A stretch of DNA of 64,000 nucleotides from Verrucomicrobiales bacterium. GTDB taxonomy: Bacteria > Verrucomicrobiota > Verrucomicrobiia > Verrucomicrobiales > DEV007. Of the stretch, positions 1 through 9,500 are shown in pieces; position 1 is the stretch's first letter; each line of letters begins with the position of its first letter. The DNA is taken from assembly GCA_028047635.1 (NCBI GenBank), contig JAOFXR010000003.1:37057-101056 (forward strand), given 5' to 3'. The translations under genes were made by a program, and so were the position numbers. The notes under the pieces were generated by a model, which made no database searches, was not told the DNA's origin, and saw nothing but the letters and a program-made list of their open reading frames with translations.

Positions 1-688
1 GGATGTTCGCAATCGGTTGCGCCTGGGGAATAAAAACAGACCCCTGATAACTCGCGGGAAGAAAGCCCGACCCAAAACAATCGAGCCCACCGGGAGGAAT
101 GAGCCCCCCATTGAGAACCACAAATCCCGGAAGATTTTCGTTTTCCGACCCGAGACCATATCCGGTCCACGCCCCCATGCTGGGCCGCCCCTGAAACGGA
201 CTTCCGGTATGGAGAAAGTAGTTAGCAAAGGTGTGCTCGGAGAATTTGGAAGTCATCGACTTCACGAAAGCAAGCTCGTCAATCACCTCGGTTTTGGCAA
301 TGTGAGGAAACAGATCACTGACCCAGTTTCCGCTTTCACCGCGCTGTTTAAAATCCCACTGCGCTTGGAGCACTTTCCCCACCTTGTCGAACTGGGTCGG
401 CTCCAGTTTCCCCATCACTTCGCGGGGATCCTGACCGTTGTACTTCTTGAGAAGCGGTTTGTAGTCAAACGTATCGACGTGCGACGGCCCGCCATCCATA
501 TAGAGAAAGATGACGTTCTTTGCTTTCGGAGCAAAGTGCGGGGACTTCGGGGCGAGCGGATTGGTGATCGCGGCTGAGGCGGAATTCGCCATCATCGCCT
601 GTAGAGCAACTCCACCGAAACCCATCGCACCGCGACTTAACATTTCGCGACGGGAAAGGGGCTGTGAATTAAATTTTCCGCAATGCAT
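1..688 (-). CDS. DUF1501 family protein, partial (C-terminus beyond left edge)
   Basis: Reading the minus strand from the ATG at 688 gives about 229 codons with no stop before the edge. The N-terminus holds a twin-arginine-like stretch (PLSRREMLSRG) followed by a small-residue segment ending NSASA, as in exported DUF1501 proteins. It continues with KNVIFLYMDGGPSHVDTFD, the metal-site region of this alkaline-phosphatase-like (sulfatase-superfamily) fold. Later come SKFSEHTFANYF and GRPSMGAW, which match the second DUF1501 protein in this window (9760-11196). The start lies 9 bases after the stop of the upstream PSCyt gene, so the two are one operon. Biochemical function of the family is not established. 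The family call is firm; the missing C-terminal half prevents a check of the full active site. Confidence 0.9.
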   Translation of the reverse strand, partial: MHCGKFNSQPLSRREMLSRGAMGFGGVALQAMMANSASAAITNPLAPKSPHFAPKAKNVIFLYMDGGPSHVDTFDYKPLLKKYNGQDPREVMGKLEPTQFDKVGKVLQAQWDFKQRGESGNWVSDLFPHIAKTEVIDELAFVKSMTSKFSEHTFANYFLHTGSPFQGRPSMGAWTGYGLGSENENLPGFVVLNGGLIPPGGLDCFGSGFLPASYQGSVFIPQAQPIANI

Positions 689-697
689 GGCTCGTGT

Positions 698-3556
698 TTA
701 TTGGATAAAGATGAACTCCTTCATGTTCATGACGACATGAGTTAAATCAGCGAGCGCATCCACTGGCGTGGCCCCGCTCGCGAGATCGCTTTCTAAAAAT
801 TCGACCAACCGCGTCGTCTCTTCTTCGCGGGGACTCCTCCCGAGGGCGGTTACAAAAACTTCTTCGACTAACTTGTTCTTATCGGCTTCCGCAGAAAGTT
901 TCTCCGCCCATTTGCGACTCTGCTCGACGACAAAGGGATCATTCATCATGACGAGTGCCTGCGCCGGAACGTTCGAAACGCTGCGTCTTCCTTTCGGCCC
1001 AAATGGCCCCGGAACATCGAAGGTCGACATGAAGGGAGAAAGAAAATTCCGATACACCGCACCATAGACACTGCGACGACCACCCCCATCAACAGGGCCG
1101 CTCTTTTTCCCGCCCCGACCCGTCATGAACGCGGTTCGATGCGTGGCGATGGAAGGCCCTAACAAAGCCGTGTTGAGCTGACCTGAGACCGCCAAAACGC
1201 TATCGCGAATACTTTCCCCGGTGAGGCGTTTCACGGCCATTTTGGAAAGCAGTAGATTATCAGGGTCCACTTCAGCAAGGTGCCCCGGCGACACATCAGG
1301 GTGTGACTCGGATGACTGTCGGTAAGTCGATGAAAGCACGAGATCACGAATCAACGTTTTCAGTGACCACCCCTGCTTGACAAAATCCACCGCAAGGACA
1401 TCGAGCAGTTCGGGGTGCGTCGGCTCCTTACCCATCGGTCCGAAATCATCGACCGAGGCAACGATCCCCTTGCCAAAAAGATGGTGCCAGACACGGTTCA
1501 CAATGACACGCGAGGTCAGCGGATTCTCCGGGTCGATGACCTCTTTCGCGAGAGTGAGCCGATTCCCCTGCTCTGCTCCGAGTGCTTCGAGGAATCGGGG
1601 AGGCACTTCTTTGCCAAGACTCCGGTGACTGCCTCTGACGTAAACGTTCGCATTCTCGGTCGAGCCTTCCGCCATCGCCACCGCGTAGGCAGGAGCGGGA
1701 AGTTGATTATCGAGGGCAATGCCTTTCTCAACGACCGCGTTCGCGGCTTTGGAAAGCTTGATCTCTGCCGGCTTGGTCAGCGAAGCGGGAATCGCCGGCG
1801 GTTTCGGGGCGGTCGAGAAAATGACTTCATCAATGAGCAATTCCCCATCGCCCGCATCGATGAATTCGAGGTAGGCCTTGTGGCCCCGATACTTACTTAC
1901 GTTGCCTGCTAGCGTGAGCCACTTGAAGGCTCCCTTGGTGTCGATATTTTTGAGGTTGGTGCCCCTGAAAAGCAAAGCGCTGAACTTCGCCATCTGATAG
2001 TTATCAACAATCAGGCGGATTTCCGATGCATTGCCTTTCACCAGTAAATGGATTTGATCACTTTCGATCGTGAAGGTCGGAGAGCGAAGAATTCCGACCT
2101 GCTTCTTTCCGAAAACGCTGCTGTCGATCATTCCGGGAAGACTCGTTTTCTGAGCCTTGTTAAATTTCACTCCCGGCTTCGTGCCCGTTCCCGCAAACGC
2201 AAACCCGGAGGTACTCCAGCCCTTCGGGATTTCCCCTTCAGAAAAGGATTCAAAAATGACATCCTCTTTTCGAGGCGCCACAGGTGACGATTCGATTGCC
2301 GGCGCCTTGAGCAACTGGTCAGCTTCACCTTTTAATTGAGTCAGCTCCGCCCGCGCCTTCTCGCGCTTTCTTCCGACATCCAATAAGACTTCCTGACGCG
2401 CGCTACTGTGGAGGTAGGCCGTCATCGCATAATAGTCGGCCGTGGAAATCGCATCGAACTTGTGATCGTGACAGCGGGCACAGGAAACGGTGAGCCCGAG
2501 AAACGCTTTTCCAAAGACGTCGATCTGGTTGTCCATGATGTCCGCCTCATTCCCGAGAACGTCAGTCGGCGCATGGGTTGCCTCGTGAAAAAACCAGAAT
2601 CCGGTCCCCTGAATCGACTCGTTAAACGCATCCGTCGGATGGCGTCGTGGATCATCCAACAAGTCACCGGCAATGTGCTCCACGACCAAATCGTTGTAGG
2701 GAAGATCCGTATTGAAAGCCCGTATCAGGTAATCCCGATACCGGTAGGAATGATCAATCGGATAATCAAACTCATGCCCGTAAGTATCGGCATACCGAAC
2801 CAGATCCATCCAGTGCCGTGCCCACTTTTCGCCGTAGTGAGGTGATTCCAAAAGCTCATCGACGACGCGTTCGTAGGAACCCTCTTTTTCATCGTTGAGG
2901 AATGCAGTTAACTGCTCAGGTGTCGGAGGCAACCCAATCAAATCAAAACAAACACGGCGCAACCACACCCGTCGCTCTGCTTCCGCCGCCGGTTGCAATC
3001 CTGCCGCTTCGACTTCTTTGAGGATGAAGCGGTCGACATCGGTTCGAGCCCATGAGGCGTTTGTCACCGCCGGAACCGCCGGACGAGTCACGGGCCGCCA
3101 GCTCCAGTGTTCGTCATACCGCTTTTGCAAATCGAAACCCTCCCCCTTCGCTTTTCCATCCCGCTGTGGAACCGGCTCTTCCGGCCAGGGGGCACCCGCG
3201 AGAATCCAAGTCTCAAAATTTTTCACAATCTCCGCAGACAGTCTCTCCTTCGGAGGCATTTGAAGGTCCTCGTTGTGGTAGCGAATCGACTCGACGAGAA
3301 GACTCTTTTCAATATCTCCGGGAACGATCGCAGCGCCGGTATCGCCTCCCGCCATGAGGTGCTCACGATGATCCAACTGAAGCCCACCCTTGAGCTTCTT
3401 CGCATCCGCCGCATGGCAACTGTAACACTTTTCAGCGAGAACCGGTCGGATCTGCTTCTCGAAAAACTCGAGGTCTTCCACCGCCATTCCCGCCGCTCCG
3501 GAAAAACAGAATACGGCCGGGATAGCAAAAAGACGGGTAATAGAAAATCGAATCAT
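698..3556 (-). CDS. PSCyt1-PSCyt2 (DUF1549)-PSD1 (DUF1553) protein
   Basis: A 952-residue secreted protein with an N-terminal signal peptide (about residues 1-25). A planctomycete-type cytochrome c domain follows, with one heme motif CYSCH at residues 44-48. The DUF1549 domain spans roughly residues 165-375 and contains a second CxxCH-like sequence, CARCHDHKFD, near residue 360. A linker of probable beta-sandwich character comes next, then DUF1553 toward the C-terminus (NRVWHHLFGKGI). The architecture is characteristic of Planctomycetota and Verrucomicrobiota, where these genes sit beside DUF1501 genes, as here. A role in periplasmic breakdown of complex polysaccharides is often suggested but unproven. 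It is probably co-transcribed with the DUF1501 gene and divergent from an AraC regulator. Confidence 0.93.
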   Translation of the reverse strand: MIRFSITRLFAIPAVFCFSGAAGMAVEDLEFFEKQIRPVLAEKCYSCHAADAKKLKGGLQLDHREHLMAGGDTGAAIVPGDIEKSLLVESIRYHNEDLQMPPKERLSAEIVKNFETWILAGAPWPEEPVPQRDGKAKGEGFDLQKRYDEHWSWRPVTRPAVPAVTNASWARTDVDRFILKEVEAAGLQPAAEAERRVWLRRVCFDLIGLPPTPEQLTAFLNDEKEGSYERVVDELLESPHYGEKWARHWMDLVRYADTYGHEFDYPIDHSYRYRDYLIRAFNTDLPYNDLVVEHIAGDLLDDPRRHPTDAFNESIQGTGFWFFHEATHAPTDVLGNEADIMDNQIDVFGKAFLGLTVSCARCHDHKFDAISTADYYAMTAYLHSSARQEVLLDVGRKREKARAELTQLKGEADQLLKAPAIESSPVAPRKEDVIFESFSEGEIPKGWSTSGFAFAGTGTKPGVKFNKAQKTSLPGMIDSSVFGKKQVGILRSPTFTIESDQIHLLVKGNASEIRLIVDNYQMAKFSALLFRGTNLKNIDTKGAFKWLTLAGNVSKYRGHKAYLEFIDAGDGELLIDEVIFSTAPKPPAIPASLTKPAEIKLSKAANAVVEKGIALDNQLPAPAYAVAMAEGSTENANVYVRGSHRSLGKEVPPRFLEALGAEQGNRLTLAKEVIDPENPLTSRVIVNRVWHHLFGKGIVASVDDFGPMGKEPTHPELLDVLAVDFVKQGWSLKTLIRDLVLSSTYRQSSESHPDVSPGHLAEVDPDNLLLSKMAVKRLTGESIRDSVLAVSGQLNTALLGPSIATHRTAFMTGRGGKKSGPVDGGGRRSVYGAVYRNFLSPFMSTFDVPGPFGPKGRRSVSNVPAQALVMMNDPFVVEQSRKWAEKLSAEADKNKLVEEVFVTALGRSPREEETTRLVEFLESDLASGATPVDALADLTHVVMNMKEFIFIQ

Positions 3557-3716
3557 GTCACTGAGAGGGGCTTCAATTAGTTACGATACCAAACCTCTTC
3601 CCGTCTCGTCCATTTAACAAATCGGATTGGGACACATACTAATACGATTTTCGCACAAATTAGTTTAAAACATGGCTTAATTGCGTTAATTTAACACCAC
3701 TTCCCGCGATTCCGCT
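3557..3716. promoter_or_regulatory. divergent intergenic region between PSCyt gene and AraC regulator
   Basis: The 160 bases between the two divergent start codons are AT-rich compared with the flanking genes and hold no ORF. This is where promoters for both directions, and any AraC operator, must lie. I see no convincing -35/-10 pair or clear operator repeat, so the call rests on gene arrangement only. Confidence 0.4.
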
Positions 3717-4610
3717 ATGGCACGCCCGCAATTAGAATTCATTCCCACCGGAGATTCAAAGGCTCTGATTTTCAAAATCGACCGTGATGTCTGGCCGGTA
3801 TATCACTACCACCCTGAGTTCGACATTTTGCTATCCTTGAAAGATCACGCCGGAGAGTTCATTTCCGGAGATCACGTTGGCTCGCTCAAAAAAGGAACTC
3901 TCTTCATGAATGGTCCCAACATTCCTCATGCGGTCCATTCCGGAAAAGCAGACGAACGTGACTGGGCGAGCCCTTCTCTCGCGGTGATTCAATTTTCACG
4001 AAAATCGCTCGGTGAGGAACTGCTCTCGAAAAATGAACTACAGCCGATTCGTGAATTTCTCGACGAGGCCAAATTCGGATTCGAATTCAGCGGGGAAGCC
4101 GCGATCACCGGCGCCGAATTGATTCTCGAAATGGAACACCAAAGTCCCCTCGAGCGACTCATGCAATTGCTCAAGGTGCTCCAGTTTTTTGCGGAAACCG
4201 GGGAGAAACATTCCCTCGCGAGCCCGGCCTATTCGCCCTCGCTGAGAGAAGAAAACATTTCCCGTCTCGACGAGGTCCTGACGTATTTGCAACAACACAA
4301 AACCGAAACGCTCACCCTCGAACGCGTCGCCGCCGTCGCCAAGATGAGCCCGAAATCATTTTGTCGCTTCTTTAAAAGCAACACGGGTAAAACCCTGATC
4401 GAATACCTTCACGAACTGAAAATCGGTGAGGCCTGCCGCCTCCTCCTCGAGGATGACCGGCCCATCTCCGATGTTGCCTTTGATTGTGGCTTTCAGAATC
4501 TGTCGAATTTCAATCGTCGCTTCCGACAGATCAAAAACACGACGCCTCGTGAGTTCAGGAGAAGCATTCCCATCGATCCGAGGGAACAATCAATGCCGCT
4601 TCCTAAATAG
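3717..4610 (+). CDS. AraC family transcriptional regulator with cupin-like sensor domain
   Basis: 297 residues. The N-terminal half (about 1-130) has the AraC-binding/cupin pattern, with WPVYHYHPEFDI and the later GTLFMNGPNIPHAVHS. The C-terminal 100 residues form the double helix-turn-helix of AraC/XylS proteins (VAAVAKMSPKSFCRFFKS, then ISDVAFDCGFQNLSNFNRRF and TTPREFRR). It probably senses a sugar-like ligand and activates transcription. Its divergent position next to the PSCyt/DUF1501 pair suggests that pair as target, which is inference. No membrane segment or signal peptide. Full length for the family. Confidence 0.92.
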   Translation: MARPQLEFIPTGDSKALIFKIDRDVWPVYHYHPEFDILLSLKDHAGEFISGDHVGSLKKGTLFMNGPNIPHAVHSGKADERDWASPSLAVIQFSRKSLGEELLSKNELQPIREFLDEAKFGFEFSGEAAITGAELILEMEHQSPLERLMQLLKVLQFFAETGEKHSLASPAYSPSLREENISRLDEVLTYLQQHKTETLTLERVAAVAKMSPKSFCRFFKSNTGKTLIEYLHELKIGEACRLLLEDDRPISDVAFDCGFQNLSNFNRRFRQIKNTTPREFRRSIPIDPREQSMPLPK

Positions 4611-4635
4611 GGCGGCCGGATGATTCGCAAACCAC

Positions 4636-4953
4636 CTACTGGATTTTCGCTAAATAAGTTCGGGGCGACATGTTGAAAGCCATCTTGCAAGCGGAACAGC
4701 AGACTTTGATTTCCTGCCCCTTGTGCACAAAGGTCATCGGAGTGTTTTTTGAATCAAGCTTCTCGCCCGTGACGAGACAGTCCTTGCGAGGATAAGGTTT
4801 CGGCCCCGACGCAGCAGGAGTCGCGGCATCCACTTCGCCCACGGCCCCGGGAATTTCCGCCGGAGCATTGACTATATCAGGAATGGAGTCCGTCGTTTCG
4901 CAGGAAGAGAGCATTAGACTCATACCGAGTGCAGCAAAAAGAATTCTAGTCAT
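4636..4953 (-). CDS. small cysteine-containing lipoprotein, YHS/TRASH-like
   Basis: 105 residues. The N-terminus is a lipoprotein signal with lipobox LMLSSC, so it is likely anchored in a membrane facing the periplasm. The mature part has an Ala/Pro-rich linker and then about 55 residues with DCLVTGEKLDS and IKVCCSACKMAFNMSP. This arrangement resembles YHS/TRASH-like metal-binding modules in which cysteines coordinate a heavy metal. Metal binding is inferred from the cysteine pattern only. The gene converges with the AraC gene (25-base gap) and stands alone on its strand. Confidence 0.72.
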   Translation of the reverse strand: MTRILFAALGMSLMLSSCETTDSIPDIVNAPAEIPGAVGEVDAATPAASGPKPYPRKDCLVTGEKLDSKNTPMTFVHKGQEIKVCCSACKMAFNMSPRTYLAKIQ

Positions 4954-5074
4954 AGTAACACGTAGGTTTTGTCCATTACCCTACCGCATCGTCCTCGGCA
5001 TGCGAGCCTGATTACGGACTCAAAGGGGAAGCTTTCCGCTGGAAAAAACTCCGCACCCGATTTACAAGCACACC

Positions 5075-5512
5075 ATGACACCGGAAGAAAAAGCCAACGA
5101 ACTCGGAATCGATCTCTCAGCACAGGACGCAGGATACCTGAATCTCTGCATTCGCAGCGGAAACCAACTCATCACTTCGGGCCACGTCAGTGACCTCAAA
5201 GGAATCCTCGGAAAAGGCGTCAGCGTCGAAGAAGGATACGAAGCCGCCAAAAATTGCTGCGAGAAAATTCTCCGCTCCGTCCACAACGAACACGGCACCC
5301 TCAATGGCCTTCGCGTCATCAAGTTGCTCGGGATGGTCTACTCTGACCAGACTTTCACTGATCAGCATCTCGTCATCAACGGCGCGTCGGATCTCCTCCA
5401 CGAACTCTACGGCAAAGACGGCGACGGATACCACGCCCGCAGCGCTGTCGGATTCTCAGCGCTCCCCACCGGAGTCGCGGTTGAAGTCGAAGCGGTTTTT
5501 GAAATTCTCTAA
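5075..5512 (+). CDS. RidA/YjgF family protein
   Basis: 145 residues, slightly longer than the usual 125-130. The C-terminal signature ARSAVGFSALPTGVAVEVEA matches the RidA/YER057c/UK114 fold, including the conserved arginine and the LP-x-GVAVE strand. Well-studied members hydrolyse reactive imines/enamines such as 2-aminoacrylate released by PLP enzymes. The insertion-rich N-terminus puts this one in a divergent subgroup, so its substrate is unclear. It is followed 36 bases later by a metallo-hydrolase gene on the same strand and may be co-transcribed with it. Cytoplasmic. Confidence 0.85.
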   Translation: MTPEEKANELGIDLSAQDAGYLNLCIRSGNQLITSGHVSDLKGILGKGVSVEEGYEAAKNCCEKILRSVHNEHGTLNGLRVIKLLGMVYSDQTFTDQHLVINGASDLLHELYGKDGDGYHARSAVGFSALPTGVAVEVEAVFEIL

Positions 5513-5548
5513 ATCGCTCTCGAATCGGACCCTTCACTCCTTCTCCTC

Positions 5549-6172
5549 ATGGAAATCGATATCTATTGCGGCGGGCTTTTCCAAACCAACGGCTACCTCT
5601 TCGAAGCCAATGGCAAAGCCTGGCTCTTCGATTGTCCGGAAGGAGTGAGTGAATGGCTCGAATCCAAAGGTGTGAAACTCGATGGGATCATTTTAACCCA
5701 TCAGCATCACGACCACGTCATCGGAGCAGGGGCGGCTCAAGCCCAATCGGAATGCCCGATCTGGGCCTGGTCGGAACCGTCCGAAGATCTCACGATGGCG
5801 AAGCGCCTCGAACAAATGATGGGCGTTCCCTGCGAACTGGCACCCTATCGCGTCGACCACCTCCTCGAAGGCGAATCCACCCTCAGCCTCGAAGAGCTCG
5901 AGCTCGAGCTCGAATTGTTTCACGTCCCCGGTCACTCCCCCGACAGCGTCTGTTTCCGGGTCAACGGCCAGCCCGTTCTCGTCGGAGGAGACGTTCTTTT
6001 CAAACAGGGCATCGGCCGCACCGATTTCCCCAACGGCGATCACGACCAGCTCATCAACGGGATCAAAGAAAAGCTATGGCCACTGCCGGACGAGACGCAC
6101 GTTTTGCCAGGTCACGGCCCTACGACAACGATCGGAGAAGAGAAAACCGAGAATCCGTTTTTACAGGCGTAG
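5549..6172 (+). CDS. MBL-fold metallo-hydrolase (glyoxalase II-like)
   Basis: 207 residues with all expected zinc ligands of the metallo-beta-lactamase fold: THQHHDH near residue 50, the later VPGHSPDS, the bridging Asp in LVGGDVLF, and LPGHGP near the C-terminus. Size and motifs fit the glyoxalase-II-like thioesterase/hydrolase group that acts on small metabolites in the cytoplasm; the substrate cannot be read from sequence. A run of three GAGCTC units (5894-5911) encodes an alternating Glu-Leu stretch just before the PGHS motif and looks like a local repeat expansion. It lies directly downstream of the RidA-like gene. Confidence 0.9.
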   Translation: MEIDIYCGGLFQTNGYLFEANGKAWLFDCPEGVSEWLESKGVKLDGIILTHQHHDHVIGAGAAQAQSECPIWAWSEPSEDLTMAKRLEQMMGVPCELAPYRVDHLLEGESTLSLEELELELELFHVPGHSPDSVCFRVNGQPVLVGGDVLFKQGIGRTDFPNGDHDQLINGIKEKLWPLPDETHVLPGHGPTTTIGEEKTENPFLQA

Positions 6173-6180
6173 TCGTTTTC

Positions 6181-6454
6181 TGTAGGCGATGGCCCCGACT
6201 TCGCTCTTCGACCGTTCGGATATCGCGGACGATACGTCCGAGCCCACGGGACTCGGCTACAGGCCCGCGCGCACCCTGTAGGCGATGGCCTCGACTTCGC
6301 TCTTCGACCATTCGAACATCGTGGACGATACGCCCGAGCCCACGGGACTCGGCTACAGGCTCGCGCGCACCCTGTAGGCGATGGCCTCGACTTCGCTCTT
6401 CGATCATTCGGATGTCGTAGACGATACGTCCGAGCCCACGGGACTCAGCTACAG
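6181..6454. repeat. 96-bp tandem repeat, 2.85 copies, filling an intergenic gap
   Basis: Three direct copies begin at 6181, 6277 and 6373, each opening TGTAGGCGATGGCC, with an exact 96-base period and only scattered substitutions. The third copy stops at about 6454 after GGACTCAGCTACAG. Each copy carries the near-palindromic element GAGCCCACGGGACTC. The block fills most of the 351-base gap between the metallo-hydrolase and the next PSCyt gene. Because 96 is divisible by three, an open frame exists on the minus strand, but it overlaps both neighbouring genes and has no family signature, so I treat the block as non-coding. Confidence 0.9.
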
Positions 6455-6523
6455 AAGAAGGGGCGCGAAGAGGGCAACCCGCTGACTGGCGAATGTTCCC
6501 ATTGATCGAGTAGACTCTTCCCG

Positions 6524-9500
6524 ATGATGCACCCCCGATGGAAACGGACCACCTCCCTGCTTCTCTTAAGCTGGCTCGGGAGTCTTGCGTCATTGTCAGG
6601 CGCGGAGATCAATTTCAATCGCGACGTCCGTCCCATTCTTTCGGATCGCTGCTTCAATTGTCATGGTCCCGATGCGGAGAATCAGAAGTCCGAACTCCGG
6701 CTCGATTCGGAGGAAGCAATGCGCGCCGACCTCGGTGGCTATTTTGCGGTCGTTCCCGGGGACTTGAAAAAAAGCGACCTGCACCAGCGAATTTGGAGCG
6801 AAGACCGCGACGAGATGATGCCGCCTCCGAAGTCGAAACTCGCGCTCACGGAAAAGGAGAAAAAAATCCTCGATCAGTGGATCAAAGAAGGCGCCACCTG
6901 GTCCCAACACTGGTCACTCGAACCCATTCAAAATCCGCAAGTCCCGGCACTATCCGACGAAAATCAAAAGTGGGCGCGGAGCGATATTGATTCCTTCGTC
7001 GCAGCTCGGCTTGAGAGAGAGAACCTGTCGCCTTCTCCTCCCGCCTCGAATGAGCGATGGATCCGCCGCGTGTCCCTCGACCTCACCGGCTTGCCTCCCA
7101 CTCCTGCGGAAGTCGACGATTTCCTCGCTGACACAACCCCGTCGGCTCGCGAGAAAGTGGTCGATCGACTCCTCGCTTCTCCTTCCTATGGCGAGCGCAT
7201 GGCACTGCCCTGGCTCGATGCGGCGCGCTATGCCGATACCGGTGGCTACCAGGGCGACATTCGAAAAACACAATGGCCGTGGCGCGACTGGGTCATCGAG
7301 GCCTTGAATCAAAACATGCCTTTCGACCAGTTTACGATCGAGCAACTCGCGGGCGACCTGCTTCCGAATCCAACTGACGACCAAAGGCTTGCGACAGCTT
7401 TCAATCGCAATCATCGAATCAACGACGAGGGCGGGATCATCCCGGAAGAATTCCTCGTCGAGTATGTGGCCGACCGGGTCGAGACCACCTCGACTGTTTG
7501 GATGGGACTCACAGTCGGTTGCGCGAGGTGTCATGACCACAAATACGATCCCATTACCCAGCGCGATTTTTATCAGCTCTACGCCTTTTTCCACAACATT
7601 CCGGAAAAGGGAAAGGATGGCAACGTCGCTCCCGAACCCAACATGCCGGTCTACACGGGCGGGACAAAGGAGGAACACAAAGCCGCCCAAAGTCACGCCG
7701 CAGAACTGAAGAAAAAACAGGAAGGCTATGCGGAGACTCATCAGGAAGATCTAAAAAAATGGATCGAGACGGAAGGAACGAAGATCCGTAAGAATCCAGA
7801 ATTCGTTGCTTCGCCGAGACCACTCATCCACCTGCCCTTTGAAGAGCTGCAGAAGGCCCAATATAAAAATCTCGGGACGGGACAGCGTTCAGCTCTCGTT
7901 CGGGGAACCCGAAAACGGATCACGGACGGGCAGGCAGGCAGGCACAACAAAGGCATCAAATTGCTGCAAGGAGGCTATCTCGATCTAGGCGACTCAGCAG
8001 GAGAGTTTTCTCCCGATCGCAAAATGTCATGGACCGCCTGGGTGCATCCGACCAGAGAAATCGCCGGTGCAGAAGGCCCTGTCTTTAGCAGCCTCACTCC
8101 TGACAAAGCCGCCAATGGATTTCAGGTCAGCCTGATCGAGGCGAAAGACACCAACTTTCACGTCGGGTTTCGACTGCACAGCGATCGGGCTGCAGGGAAA
8201 TCGATCGAGGTCGTGAGCAAGCCGACCATCCCTCTGAAGAAGATGTCGCAGATTGCGGTGACCTGGGATGGATCAAGTAAAGCTTCCGGCGTGAAGATTT
8301 ACCTCAACGGAAAAGCAACGCCGGTGGAGATTCGCAAGGACCAACTCGGCGGATTGTTTACCCACAAAGAAAATCTCCTCGTCGGAGCCGAAACCGCAAC
8401 CTCTTCCGCCAAAGGCGTGCGGGATGAATTGCTCGCCAACACCATCATCGATGACCTGCGCGTCTATGGAGATGCGCTCAACCCGAAGCAAATCGCTGCC
8501 CTGTTCTCATTCGATCCGGTGACCCATCTCGTTGCCTTTAAAAAACCAAGAGCAGTGGAAGAGGCTTTTCTCTCAGCGGCATTTTTCCGGGACCACGACC
8601 CCGAGTATCAGACGCTAAGCAAAGAAGCGGACATCGCCGCTAAGCAGTTGAAGAATTTTGAAACCGTGAAAATCACTCAGGTAAGTGTCATGGAGGAAAT
8701 GGAGGCACCTCGCGAGACCTACCTTCTCAATCGCGGCGTCTACGACCAACCTGACAAAACACAAAAACTCAGCGCACTCGTTCCAGGTTCCCTGCCGCCG
8801 ATGCCGGCTGACTTTCCTCAGAATCGAATGGGGCTCGCGAAATGGCTCCTTCTCCCGGAGCACCCTTTGACCGCCCGCGTCGCGGTGAACCGCTATTGGC
8901 AGATGTTTTTCGGAGCCGGCCTCGTAAGAACTCCGGAGGACTTCGGCTCGCAAGGCACACCGCCGACTCACCCGGAATTGCTCGACTGGCTCGCGACCGA
9001 TTTCCGGACCAATGGCTGGGACACGAAAGCCCTCCTCAAGAAGATCGTGCTCAGCGCGACCTACGGCCAAAGCTCGATCGTGAACGCTGAATTACTGGAG
9101 CAGGATCCCGGGAATCGATTGCTCGCCCGCGGCCCGCGTTTTCGCCTTTCAGGACATGCCCTTCGCGATCAGGCGCTCGCCGTGAGCGGTCATCTCGACA
9201 GCACCATCGGAGGCCCGCCCGTGATGCCCTATCAACCGGACGGCCTCTGGGAAGAGGTCAGTGCCAAAGGAGTCAAGTATATCGTCGGCGAAAACAGCGA
9301 CCTCTATCGCAAGAGTCTCTACACCTTCTGGCGCCGAACCGTGCCCCCTCCTTCGATGATGAATTTTGACAGCTCGAATCGCGAGATTTGTTCGGTCACG
9401 ACATCCCGCACGAACACTCCCCTCCAGGCGATGAACCTGATGAACGATCCGCAGTATGTCGAAGCGGCGCGCTTTGTGGCCGAGAGAATGATGAAAGAAG

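Noticed and set aside
6181..6454. Possible CRISPR array
   Set aside because: The units are contiguous direct repeats of 96 bases with no unique spacers, and no cas genes are present.
6120..6593. Minus-strand open frame of about 157 codons over the 96-bp repeats with a periodic 32-residue translation
   Set aside because: It overlaps the ends of both flanking real genes, has no family signature, and its openness follows from the repeat period being divisible by three.
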